DNA of 64,000 bases from Petrolisthes cinctipes (taxonomy: Eukaryota > Arthropoda > Malacostraca > Decapoda > Porcellanidae): positions 1-64,000 of the forward strand of contig JAWQEG010000261.1 of assembly GCA_033782935.1 (NCBI GenBank), written 5' to 3'. The notes beneath the pieces were generated by a model. That model saw only the letters and a program-made list of their open reading frames with translations. It was not told where the DNA came from and did not search any database. Position numbers and translations under genes: made by a program. Below, one piece after another: positions 31,643 through 42,347 of the stretch (its first letter is position 1; each line of letters begins with the position of its first letter).

Positions 31643-32189
31643 AACTAGATATAATTTGTTTCAAGTAATTTTTGTTTTACGTTCCTTATTTTCCTTTAAT
31701 ACGTATGTGTGTGTGTGTGTGTGTTGACCTGCCCTTCATTACGAGTTTGTTGAGTTTCACTGCACTATATAAATACGTCCAGTTTTCACATTGAAATACA
31801 TGCTGCTAGGATACTACCGCATGATTTTAATGGCGGTCATAATTCACTAGATTTTTCATTATGAGAAGATTCTCTTGTTAATCATTTTGATGGCTACTGA
31901 TTCCTCCTAAATATACTAGAAAACAGACGCCCTCAATGTTATACCAATAGGTTATCAGTTTTATGGCATAGTTTGGAGGAATCATGCAGAGACAAAAGAA
32001 TCTCCCCTAAAGTTCAGCAATGTAATTTCGTTTGTACATCTTCGTTGATTGTATTAAATTGACAAGTGAAGCAAATTACGGAGAGAACATTTTAAATAAC
32101 GTCAAATTACACAATTCACTAACTATAATATGTTGGTGGAATGAGTATTGCAGCAACAGGGATGTGAAATTTTGGGGTTGTCTTATCAT

Positions 32190-32640
32190 TAACACTACCA
32201 CTACAACCATTACTACCACCACCACTGTCACTACCAGCACTAACACTACCACTACAACCATTACTACCACCATCACTGTCACTATCACCACTAACACCAC
32301 CACCACTAATACTGCCACCACCACCACCACCACCACCATACCATTAACACAACCATAACTAACACTACCACTACAACCATCACTACTACAACCATCACTA
32401 CCACCACCACCACTACCACCACCATACCATTGCCACTACCACCTCCACTACAACCATCGCCACCACCACCACCACCACCACAACCACCACCATTAACACA
32501 ACCATAACTAACACTACCACTACAACCATCACTACCACCACCAAACTACCACCGCGAGCACCACTAACACTACCACACCATCGTCACTATCACCACCACC
32601 ACCACCACCACTACATTCACTATGACTCACCACCACCACC
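32190..32640. repeat. (ACC)/(ACT)n trinucleotide-rich region
   Basis: Imperfect ACC, ACT and ATC repeats; the apparent Thr-rich and Val-rich frames come from the repeat. Confidence 0.93.
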
Positions 32641-32719
32641 ATTTCCTCTACGCACCACCCATCGAAATGGACGTTCAATTAATAACAGTAATTAGTAGTG
32701 ATTTGTTACACTCTATCAG

Positions 32720-33060
32720 GTGAACTTGCAAGAGGAGGAGAGGAAAGGAAGAGGGATGAAAGGAGAGGAGAGGAAAGGGAAGAGGGATGAGAGAGGAGAG
32801 GAGAGGAAAGGGAAGAGGGGGTGAAAGAAGAGGAGTGGAACGGGAAGAGGGATGAGAGAAGAGAGGAGAGGAAAGGGAAGAGGGGGTAAAAGAAGAGGAG
32901 TGGAACGGGAAGAGGGATGAGAGAAGAAAGGAGAGGAAAGGGAAGAGGGGGTGAAAGAAGAGGAGTGGAACGGGAAGAGGGATGAGAGAAGAGAGGTGGG
33001 GGAATTAAGAGGGAGGAGAGAGAAGTGGTGTAGAGTGGGAAGAGAGACAGGAGAAGAGAG
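32720..33060. repeat. Purine-only minisatellite (GGAGAGGAAAGGGAAGAGGG)
   Basis: Units of about 60 bp with alternating ATGAGAG and GTGAAAG arms. Confidence 0.88.
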
Positions 33061-33128
33061 AGAAGGGTGGAGAGAAGTGAATATCTATATGGGTATATTA
33101 TTCATTATGTTTATCATATGCAATTATC

Positions 33129-33255
<127 letters not shown>

Positions 33256-33334
33256 TGAATGTCCATCACCAGGCGAAGGTTTTGGTATGACGTAACATGA
33301 CGTATCTTGACGTAAAAATTACGTTAAAATATCA

Positions 33335-33745
33335 AGAATTCTGGTGAATAAAACCCACTCTTGTTGACGAAAAGAATATAATTATCCAAACAGTTTCGGT
33401 GGACACTGCCACCATCTTCACTGGTCTAGAGAGAGGAAAGGAATGACACATTTAGTACAAAGGCTTGAACTTATATACAGTTTGTGGAGGGGGGAGAGAA
33501 GGAGGTGTCAGCGTTTTCTAAAATAACTACTTCTGTATATTAGATGGCTACCTTGCCAGTCAATTCTTTGGTTGGCTTCACAAACATGGTTAAAAATAGC
33601 ATTGTTTACATTACAAGTTTTCGTTGCATAGTTGTGTTCCTTAATTCTAGTCTCTAGGTTACGACCAGTCTCTCCTGTATAAACTAGGTCACAGTCTATA
33701 CATGGAATTTTATAGATGTCTGGATATCTATTTATCGGTTAAAAA
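33335..33745 (-). pseudogene. Penelope-like element, GIY-YIG endonuclease fragment
   Basis: The minus frame reads DIYKIPCIDCDLVYTGETGR, then NLETRIKEH and NNAIFNHVCE. This is the IYKIPC...CDLVYTGETGR signature of the GIY-YIG nuclease at the C terminus of Penelope-like retroelements, with the catalytic Arg in ETRIKEH. RT is absent, so the copy is 5'-truncated near 33745. The downstream 3' region runs to about 33335. Confidence 0.88.
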
Positions 33746-34083
33746 CATAAAGAAGAGCTCGAACAGAAATTTTCCGTTCGAGCCGAAGCAGGCAAAAAGG
33801 CTATTTGGAAATTCAGTCAGTTTCGGGCCTTCAAGCTGAAAATACGTATGTACAGTACTATATCGTCTTTATATACGTACTAGCGGAGGTACAGTTGGTC
33901 ACACTCCCTTGAGGCCCACCCAGCGTTATCAACGTTGGCCAAGATATTAACCCCGAAACACTAGTTGTGAGCTCTGCTCGCTCGAACCATTCACTGGTGG
34001 GAGGGAGAAGTAAGGAGGGATTTGAGGAGGGTAGTGGGGGTGTGGATGCCTATGTAGCAGGCAGGCAACCTTTATGTATATAG

Positions 34084-34259
34084 TGGCAAACAACGACGAG
34101 AATGTAGCCTCAGTGGCGTTCAAAGCCCCTACATTCTGCACTCACGACCCTGCTATGTGGTTCTCAATACCAGAGTGCAACTTCAAAGCCAGTGGCATCA
34201 AACCTAGTCTCACAAAATCTAGCCACACAACTGCCCTCCTGCCACCAGAGCTGAATTAA
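34084..34259 (+). pseudogene. Gypsy gag N-terminus, truncated
   Basis: VAFKAPTFCTHDPAMWFSIP, then CNFKASGIK and LLPPELN, match the L-P-x-F...DP-x-x-WF pattern of Mag/gypsy gag N termini. A stop follows at 34257-59, where integrase sequence begins at once. Confidence 0.8.
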
Positions 34260-34261
34260 GC

Positions 34262-35412
34262 TTGCTACCAGCGCAGGCATGCCACAAGTCATTGCCAAAG
34301 AATCATCGGTACCCTCTCTTCCATCAACTGCATAACCTCTCTCACCCTGGAATACGAGCTTCACAAGAAATGACACATTCAAGACTCAATTGGTCGGGCA
34401 TCAACAAAGATGTCAGGAGTTGTACTCGCACCTGTGTGAAGTGCCAAGCTTCAAAAGTGACACGCCACACAATCTCCCCTGCAGCAACATTCACACCAGT
34501 TACGGAAAGATTTCATCACGTCCATGTTGACATCGTCGGCCCGCTACCTTACTCCAATGGGTTCAAGTATATTCTCACCTGCGTCGACAAATTTACTCGC
34601 TGGCCAGAAACTGCACCACTTACTAATATCACAACAGACACTGTCGCCAGAGCTTTCATCGACACATGGATTTCTAGATTTGGGGTACCGCTCAGCCTAA
34701 CTTCGGATCGTGGAAGCCAATTTGAGTCCTGCCTCTGGAACAAGATAATGTCTCTACTGGGAATTAAACGCTATAGAACTACGAGCTACCATCCTCAGTC
34801 AAATGGCCTCGTTGAACGTTTTCATCACCAACTTACTGTAAATCATCACTTACAGCCACGGCAGAAAATCGTGCTGACTGGACTGTGACTTTGCCAATCG
34901 TTCTCCTTGGTATACGTACCTCAGTAAAAGAAGACATTGGTTACTCCTCTGCTGAACTTGTCTATGGAACCACGCTCAGACTCCCAGGCGAGTTCCTCTC
35001 AAGCACCATTGATCCCAAGCCCTGCAGTGTCCTAGACTTCACCAGTAGCCTCAAAGAATCCATGCATAAGCTACAGCCAGTGCAGCCACGGAAAACCTCT
35101 TCAAAAACGTTCGTCAGCCAAGAACTCGCCACCTGTACACACGTCTTCGTACGAGTGGACTCTGTTAGGAAACCATTACAACCTCCATACGAGGGTCCGT
35201 TCGCAGTCATCAAAAGAACAAGGAAGACCATGACGATTAACCGCAATGGATCCTCCTACGTGGTCTCAATAGATCGAGTGAAACCAGCTTTCCTGCTACA
35301 CCAATCAGAAATGGCATCTTCCTTTTCATCCTATACCAACCAACAAGTCCCTCCAGGAAATGCAAGCAGACGCCCTAAGAAGACTGTATCGTTCCTCCTT
35401 CCTCGTCACTAA
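34262..35412 (+). pseudogene. Gypsy integrase, one frameshift
   Basis: Zinc finger HQLHNLSHPGIRAS ... CVKCQASK. Core with VDIVGPLP (Asp), SDRGSQFE (Asp) and SNGLVERFH (Glu), so the DDE triad is intact. A frameshift near 34865 separates this from VTLPIVLLGIRTSVKEDI and the C-terminal GPF-like region (PYEGPFAVIKRTRK, IDRVKPAFL), which ends at 35412 just before the polypurine tract. Confidence 0.88.
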
Positions 35413-35424
35413 GGGGGGGAGTAT

Positions 35425-35622
35425 TGTAGCAGGCAGGCAACCTTTATGTATATAATTGAACATATTCCAGGTTAGCTATTTCTGTATATAGGTTAGCTAG
35501 AGAACTTTACATGCAACACACGAACACAACAATAAAGAGACGAGACAAGACCAACACAAACTTATTTGTCATTAACCCCAAGTGAAGATAACATCTTCAC
35601 TACATCGTAACTACGCGTTACA
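35425..35622 (+). repeat. Gypsy 3' LTR
   Basis: TGTAGCAGGCAGGCAACC to CTACGCGTTACA; AATAAA at 35541. Confidence 0.82.
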
Positions 35623-35919
35623 CCTATACAAGAGAGGTGAGAAATTATTCTTGGGGAGGTGAAAAATGAGTGGAAACTTTAATAAAAGTACGAAAATACA
35701 CCCGGTTATCAAAAATTTATATACTGACATTCGTGTCAATTATTAACATAATTAAAAATAAGATTAACTTTTTAATATTATGATGTAACAAAAAAACAAC
35801 CGAGGTATCATTATTGTATACTTTATTCGTATAATATTCAATGGTTATCATCAAGCACTAAATGCTGAAAAATACTTACACAATAACTGAATAAGAATCA
35901 CTAAACAGAATGCTCTTTC
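35623..35919. other. No gene seen
   Basis: AT-rich. Confidence 0.5.
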
Positions 35920-35924
35920 TTAAA

Positions 35925-36125
35925 TGAAGCAAAGATCTTTAACAATTATTTCTCGAAACCTCTGGTGTACCTCCGCCTCCGGCACCCGGGATATAACCTC
36001 TGGTAACCATGATTCTACAATAGTAAAAGGGGGTGTTACCCAGGGTGCAATGTTTACTAAGACAAGGGAGTTGATTGTTGAGAATTCTATACCGACACAC
36101 TCTACGAGGTCGTGGAGTCTGGCTC
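35925..36125 (-). pseudogene. Post-RT C-terminal segment of the I-like ORF2
   Basis: VECVGIEFSTINSLVLVNI, then APWVTPPF, resembles the 'PPW' linker that lies between RT and RNase H in I-like ORF2. It is separated from the RT by the GC-rich insertion. Confidence 0.5.
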
Positions 36126-36129
36126 TGAG

Positions 36130-36470
36130 GGACCTCACGCCAGTGCCCTCTGGGACCAAGTGACTCCCAGGCGGATAACTCGGCCCTTCCAGGGGCCTAT
36201 CACCATGGCCCCCCGGGTGCAGCTGCCCCCCCCCCCCCAAGGCATTCCCGGGAGGATGACTCGGCTCCCCATGTGCATGATCTTGGGGCCTGGTTCCCCT
36301 TGGCTACTCGCCAGTGCCCCCTGGGGTGCAGTGGTTCCCGGACGGATGACTCGGTCCCTCTGCCAGGGGCCTATCGCCATGGCCCCCTGGGTGCAGTTGC
36401 CGAAGCAAGGCATTCCCGGGAAGATGACTCGGCACCCTGGATTTTTTAGCACAATATACTAACAGTTGTT
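36130..36470. repeat. GC-rich tandem repeat, about 187-bp unit, two copies
   Basis: CAGGGGCCTATC(A/G)CCATGGCC and AAGGCATTCCCGGGA(G/A)GATGACTCGG occur at both 36195-36265 and 36367-36433. It is sharply GC-rich in AT-rich surroundings. Confidence 0.75.
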
Positions 36471-36474
36471 GGGC

Positions 36475-37807
36475 TCATCTCAGACGGAGGGGAGGCACTT
36501 GTGACTCCACTTCTAGACGATCGATTCGAGTGCAACGTAGGGCTCCAAGACAGACCACATCCAAACCTTTCAACACAGAATCAGATGCCAAACCATACAC
36601 TATTGACCAATAATCTACTCTAGATCTAATCAGGGCATTATATAGCATTAGCAATGACTTCCTATCTGCTCCCCATTGGGTACCAGAAATGCACTTTAGC
36701 AAATTAAGTGCTTTTAGACATTTAGTTTTTAACTGACTGACATGGACTCGCCATGTCAGTCGACTGTCAAAATGCAGTACAAGAATTTAGCGGAATTTTG
36801 GAGAGGTAAACGGTGGTCGCCCATCGTCTGGCTTCGTCCTTGAGTGAAAATCACCCCTACACTCTTTCTTATTGAAAACTTAAAACCCCACTGGAGGCCC
36901 CAATTGTGAATCAAATCCAAAGCCAATTGGATCCGAGTTGCCGAAAACTCTGCACTACAGCTGGAGTGCCATATTGCACAGTCATCGGCGTACAGTGAGT
37001 ATTTAAGATTTCGAGGAGGAGCTGGTAGAATGTAATTGATCATACATAAAAATAAGGTCGGAGACAGAACACTCCCCTGGGGGACCCCATTTGCCTGGAC
37101 AAATATGTCTGAGAAAGTGACTGCTTCCGAAAAAAAGCTTGAGAAAGTTCCGTCAGAAATAAAAATTTTAACAAAACAAGTGCAGGTTACCGCATAATCC
37201 CATCACATATAGTTTCCTGAGGAGGCCATGTCGCCACGTCATGTCGTAGGCTTTTTCAATATCTAAAAATACTGGAATCAAAAGATGTTTTTTTGGCAAA
37301 TGCCACTTGAATTTGAATTTCCTGGTTGACTAGCTAATCGAGCGTTTGACGACCTTTGCGAAAGCCACACTGCTCGTCAAACAGCAAATTCCTGGAATTT
37401 AAAAAGTGCAATAGCCTACGATTAACAATTCGCTCCATGACCTTGCATAAGCAACTTGTGAGCGCAATAGGGCGATACGATGAAGTCGATCTGGGGTCCC
37501 CCCCTCCTTTCGGTATGGGAATGACATGTGCAAAGTGCCACGAGTTTGGAAAGGTCTGACCCCTCCAAATCTCGTTGTACACCTGCAACAACTTGATCAT
37601 GGAACCATGATCAAGATGCTTTATCATCTCATACCGAATATCATCGGGTCCTGGGGATGTCCCGCTACAGGCTCCTAGGGCTTGGACAAGCTCTTGCATT
37701 GTTAGATTACTGTTGTAATCTAAGTCATCTCCTGTGGCAAAGTCAATATGATGCAGCTCTGATGCTTCCTTGATGGGCAGGAAAGCTGGATGGTAATTTT
37801 CAGAGTT
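36475..37807 (-). pseudogene. I-like ORF2 reverse transcriptase
   Basis: GACSGTSPGPDDIRYEMIKH, HVIPIPKGGGD, SYRPIALTSCLCKVMERI, QCGFRKGRQTLD, then YSLYADDCAIW (catalytic YADD near 36985) and a thumb ending RLEVESQVPPLRLR. Three separate open stretches, linked by frameshifts and stops between 37334 and 37043. Confidence 0.87.
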
Positions 37808-38625
37808 GCTATAGTCTTTTTGATATATACTGAGCGCTAAGGCATTGGCCACTTCCGAGATTTACCTGACTGCTACGTTGCCAGATCTCGTCTGGACAAT
37901 TATGGGAATAGATCCTCATTAAAAATGACAGCCAGCCCTCACCAACCCACCGCCTGTTCTCTCTCTCTCTCTCTCTCTCTCTCTGTTGCCTATATATCGC
38001 TTGCCATTAACAACAAAACATAAAAGTATCTCTTTCCTTTTCTGTTGACACATTATGTTGTATTATAAATGCGACACTTTTCTGAGGGTATAACATAATT
38101 TTGTTTCGACTCTTTTTTTCCTCACCACCACTGCTCGTGATGGTGCAATGATAGGTCCTCTATTTGCTTTCTTTTCTAAAAAGTACTTATTTACATTTAA
38201 AATAAGTTATCTCTCTATCTCGACTATGTAAAACATGATAGCGAGTAGCAGAGGCAGCCAGAGGAAAAGTGACGGTAGTGACCTGAGTTGACAGGTGGAG
38301 CTTACACACTTATCCCTGAGTACACTCTCCCTAGGTGCACTGGCAACGTCGGTTGAATATTCTGCCCAGTGTTGTGATACATATATATATATATATATTA
38401 TCATTGTTAATATGAGAAGTGAATGAGACTTTCATATACCTACATGGCCTTAGTAGTGAAGTAAATGTACATGCAGTAATTTAGATTTGTTTAGCATCAG
38501 TAAATAGCTGATATGAGAGAGAGAGAGAGTGAAGTGTATTGGTCTGACTTGGCAACATTGCGGGAGGGAAAAACCTCCCAACAGCCAACGCCTCAGCGCT
38601 CAGTATATTTCAAAAAGACTATAGC
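37808..38625. mobile_element. Nonautonomous inverted-terminal-repeat transposon, 818 bp
   Basis: Ends GCTATAGTCTTTTTGATATA and its inverted copy TATTTCAAAAAGACTATAGC; similarity extends inward with GCGCT and GTTGCCA blocks. Removing it restores ALARQFS to NSENYHPAF in the host ORF2, which proves the boundaries. No target duplication is obvious, and the superfamily is not assigned. It contains (CT)n at 37955-37984. Confidence 0.85.
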
Positions 38626-39790
38626 AAAAGAGAACTGCCTGGCGAGGGCGTTAGCAATGTCTCTAGGTTCATCATAGTTGATGTTATTAAAAGAGATGTT
38701 GGCAATTCTATTGGATATTTTTTTCTTATTTAATTTTTTAACAGTGGACCAGACTTGTGATATTGGTGTTTCATTATTTATACTAGAGACAAAGCATCGC
38801 CAGGAGTCTCGTTTAGCTTGTCTGATGGTTCGACGAGCCCCAGCTCTCAGAAATTTATACTTGCGAAAGTTCTCATCACTAATGTGATTTTTGAAAAGCC
38901 TGTAGGCTCTATTCCTCTCACACAGTACCCTGCGGCAATCTGGCGTCCACCATGGAACTCTATGCTTTGCGCAATCTATCGAAGTCTTAGGAATTATTGC
39001 CATTGCGGCTTTGAGGATATTATATTTAATATTATTTACTTTATCATCAATGGTTTCTCCAACAATTTCAATATTGACACCCTTTGTGAAGGACACCCAG
39101 TCTGCTTTTTTTACGTTAAATTTAGGTGCTGAAGGCTCTTTAATAGTGTCGCTTTTAAATTTAATCAAAATACGAAAATGGCCCCTTCCCAATGAGTCAT
39201 CAATGGGTAGCCACTGGCAAGAGGCTGCAATTGATGGGGAGACCAGAGATAGGTCAAGGACGCTAAAATTACCGGTATTATCATCAACTCTCGTCGGACT
39301 ACCGTCGTTCAGAAAAACCAAACTGGAATCACTGATTAACCTAGCCATCTGTTCCCCCTTTCTATCATCCTGCAGGGAACCCCATAACGTATGATGAGCA
39401 TTAAAATCTCCTAAAATTAATTTTCTATAGGGCTGACTGTCCTGTAGATCAAAAACATCATCATAAGTTACTGTATCAGGAGGACAGTAGACAGAACAGA
39501 TAGTCAGGTAGGTGCCACCGAATTTTACTCTGCAAGTAACACTTTCCAGAGGAAAATTACAGGGCACATCAGTGAAAGGGAGGTTATGGCGGATGTAGAT
39601 TGCCACTCCACCTCCACCTCTCCCCCCACGGTCCCTCCTAATTAACCTGTAGTTCCGAAGCTGAACAACCTCGTCTTCGACTTGGTCGTTCAGATGAGTT
39701 TACTGAAGGGCAATAATATCGGCAGCGTAAGAAAAGGCCAAATGTTTGAGTTCATTTAATCTAGCTCTAAGACTTCGACAGTTCCATTGG
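38626..39790 (-). pseudogene. I-like ORF2 endonuclease
   Basis: Starts TILQWNCRSLRARLNELK. GGGVAIYIRHNLPF, ILGDFNAHHTLWGS, LDLSLVSPS and GRGHFRIL give a full APE-type nuclease. At 39697-39705 the catalytic Glu codon of the LQETHL motif reads TAA, so activity is doubly lost. The basic linker continues to the transposon at 38625. Confidence 0.87.
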
Positions 39791-41137
39791 AGTATGGTTA
39801 GCGCAAAGATTATCGCTGTTTACGGGGTTTTGGGGAGCCTTTCTCTTCTGCCCGAACATTTTTGTGCTAGGAGGGAAAACCCTCCTCCTCCTCTGCACTT
39901 CCCGGGGACCTCCCTCGGGATGGTTTCGCGATGGTAGCCTCCATCGCCTATTTCTCTCCACGAAATACAGAGCCAGTCCTCGAACAACTCGTCTCGCGAG
40001 AGACCAAACGACTCCCGGATGTATGCTTCATGGAAGTTACCTGAGCGAGAACATGAGACTTAGAAATTAAAACGGTGTCATCAGCCTTGTGGTGCTTGTT
40101 TTGCTGGGTTGATACAGCAATTTCTTCCAGTTTCTTTGTCAATTTTTCAACTTGAACCATTAATTTGTAACTTGATCCTTTAATTCTTTTATCTCCTTAT
40201 CTTTAGCCTTGATAACCACGCTATCATCAGTTGCATCAGCAGTGGTGCCAGTCATTGCTGCAGCATAGGAAACTGTGGGAGTTTGGTTAACCCCCTCCAC
40301 CTTCCTTTTTGCCTCACCATAACTGACATCATGAGCCCTCATATATACCATTGCCTCAGTCTCCACTTTAAGGCTCCTGCAGTCACCTACACTTTTCTGG
40401 TGGGGACCGCCACAATTAGCACACTTGAGAACTGTCGCAGAACACAAAGCTGTCTCGTGACTACCTGCACATTTACCACAAGTGAATGAATCTGAATCCT
40501 TTCCAAAGCACCTCAATGCTGCATGTCCGAATTTCTGGCAATGGAAACAACGCATAGGTTTCTGTACATATGGTCTGACATGAACTATTTCGTATCCAAT
40601 CTTAACTGTGTCCGGAATCTGAGCTGAAGCAAAAGTAAAAAAAACATAAGCCAGATCACTCTCTCATCTTGGTCATGCTTCGAACATCAACAACGCCTTG
40701 GTTCTTCATGCCCTCTAGAATGTCTGCCTCATTCGAGCGGCCAAATCCCTATGGAAAATGACGCCCTTACAGGTATTTGGACATACTGGAATGGTGGTTT
40801 TCACTCTGAGGTCATGAATTTGTGTCAGTTTAAGGAGATCCTTAACCTGGGATGCATTCAGCACTTTAACCAAGAGACTACCATCACGCAACTTCTTAAC
40901 ATAATCAAGACTGCCACCCACCTAACCATCAAGGACCTTGAGAGACTGACCCACGTTCACACATCGAACATTAACATAACGAGCATTCATGGGAGGAATT
41001 TCAATATCAAATGGTCGTTGTCTGTCTGCCGTAGGGGTTCCATTATCGTCCGCCATTGTCCTAGTTTGGTCCTTGGTCATTAACCTCCCTCTTTGAGGAG
41101 GAGGGAGGCTAGTCAGGGAAACATCCATCCTGGGCAT
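39791..41137 (-). pseudogene. I-like ORF1 (gag) with three CCHC knuckles
   Basis: N-terminal part PFDIEIPPMNARYVNV, and an RRM-like stretch LRDGSLLVKVLNASQ. Then CFHCQKFGHAALRC, CGKCAGSHETALC and CANCGGPHQKSVGDC, three zinc knuckles, and a coiled-coil tail (KAKDKEIKELKDQV). Stops at 40922 and 40715 are in the same frame; frameshifts occur before the knuckles. Confidence 0.85.
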
Positions 41138-41160
41138 CGGACTACGTCCGACCCCTCTTC

Positions 41161-41737
41161 CTAGCGCACCAACCTAACTCCCTTAATTATTGTATCAACC
41201 CCCCAAAAAATGGACAATAATTTAGGGAAGAGAAAAAGTTTCCTTTACTCGCCCCCCCTAGTGGAAGCCTGGCGGCGTTCTCCAGTACACCCGACAACAG
41301 TTCCGCCTGTGCCACCCAGAAGTGAAATATTGTTGATGTGGGAGCAGTGTGTGTGTTTGTTCGTTTGTACATGCTCGAAAAATAATCGGATCGTCAACTC
41401 ATTTGTTCCATTGTGAACTAAAAGCAGCCTTCAAATCCATTCCATAGATGGCGGTGTGTGGTTGTGGTGGGGGAGATATGGGAGGGGGAATGTTAGTCAT
41501 GTATAGTAGTGTTTTTGTTTATTTTTTTATTTATTACACGGGGTTTATGTTTATCGGCTATATGATATTCGTTTATCATTCATTATTTGATGATCGTTTA
41601 ATGCTAACCATACCTTGTATTCCAAACAACACTAAAATGTGGTTTGTATTTTTGTTTTATTTTTTTATTACGCCGTAGCGTCAATCAGCAGGCAGGCAAC
41701 ATGCATACGGGTAGGCGGGACCCATGAGAATTCAAAC
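41161..41737. other. No gene seen
   Basis: Flank between two retroelements, with GT-rich DNA at 41445-41500; ends at (CA)n 41737-41754. Confidence 0.5.
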
Positions 41738-41870
41738 ACACACACACACACACATCACGAAAACATAACAGAATGAAGCACAAGCATACAGACAAATATT
41801 TACATTATGACCTACTTAAATCCACCAAAACGAGGGTGGCGTACCAGAAGTTCCTCCAGAACCTGATGGT

Positions 41871-42347
41871 TCAGCAGGGGTTGACAAACTCAAGTTGCAG
41901 GCCCCGGGTCAGCAGGTGTCGGACAGTGGGGCAGGCCAGGCAATAGTGTTCTATAGTGTTAGCATTAGGCGCTCGACACAAGCGACACTCAGTGAAGAGA
42001 GGCTCACCCTGCATCCCAGCAACCTGCCACGGTGGCCGGTAGCCAAGCCTCAAATGAGCAGAGACTACATTGTGCCTCCGAACCATGAGGCCTCGACAAC
42101 GGTAGGAATATTTGTGACAGCAGACAGACTCGTAATGGGTGATGGAGGTGCTGAAGGGCCTCTCTGCATCCCTGCGTCGCTGTACAGGGTGGAGAGCGGT
42201 TGAGCGGACTCTAGAGAGGTAACATGTCAGGGAGAGAGGACGTCCAACACCACAAGGAGGCAGATGGCAGGCTTCCTTTGCGAGTCTGTCAACTGTACCA
42301 TTGTGACGTAAACCTACATGGGATGGCACCCATAAAAATTTTAACAA
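41871..42347 (-). pseudogene. ORF2 C-terminus: RNase H end and CCHC-like region
   Basis: LKFLWVPSHVGLRHNGTVDR with LAKEAC is the last RNase H block. CRLCRAPNANTIEHYCLACP is the C-terminal Cys/His cluster of I-like ORF2. The frame is shifted by one base from the main ORF2 near 42340. Confidence 0.85.

Larger units (their letters stand above)
34053..35622 (+). mobile_element. Ty3/gypsy LTR retrotransposon, internally deleted (1,570 bp)
   Basis: A 3' LTR of 198 bp (35425-35622, TGTAGCAGG...GTTACA) is preceded by the polypurine tract AAGGGGGGGAG. At the 5' end only the first 30 bp or so of the LTR (34053-34083) remain, joined to gag. The 4-bp duplication CCTA flanks the whole (34049-52, 35623-26). 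Protease, RT and RNase H are missing. Confidence 0.87.
35920..41160 (-). mobile_element. I/Jockey-like non-LTR retrotransposon, decayed and interrupted
   Basis: Minus-strand order: ORF1 with zinc knuckles, endonuclease, an 818-bp DNA-transposon insertion, RT, a GC-rich insertion, and a post-RT segment. Many stops. Total about 5.2 kb including insertions. Confidence 0.85.

Noticed and set aside
32032..32358. Thr-rich ORF and its Val-rich antisense
   Set aside because: Direct product of the ACC/ACT microsatellite.
37811..37852. Start MANALALSIYQKDYS of the RT frame as part of the retroelement protein
   Set aside because: These codons come from the inserted 818-bp transposon end; removing it restores the expected ORF2 sequence.
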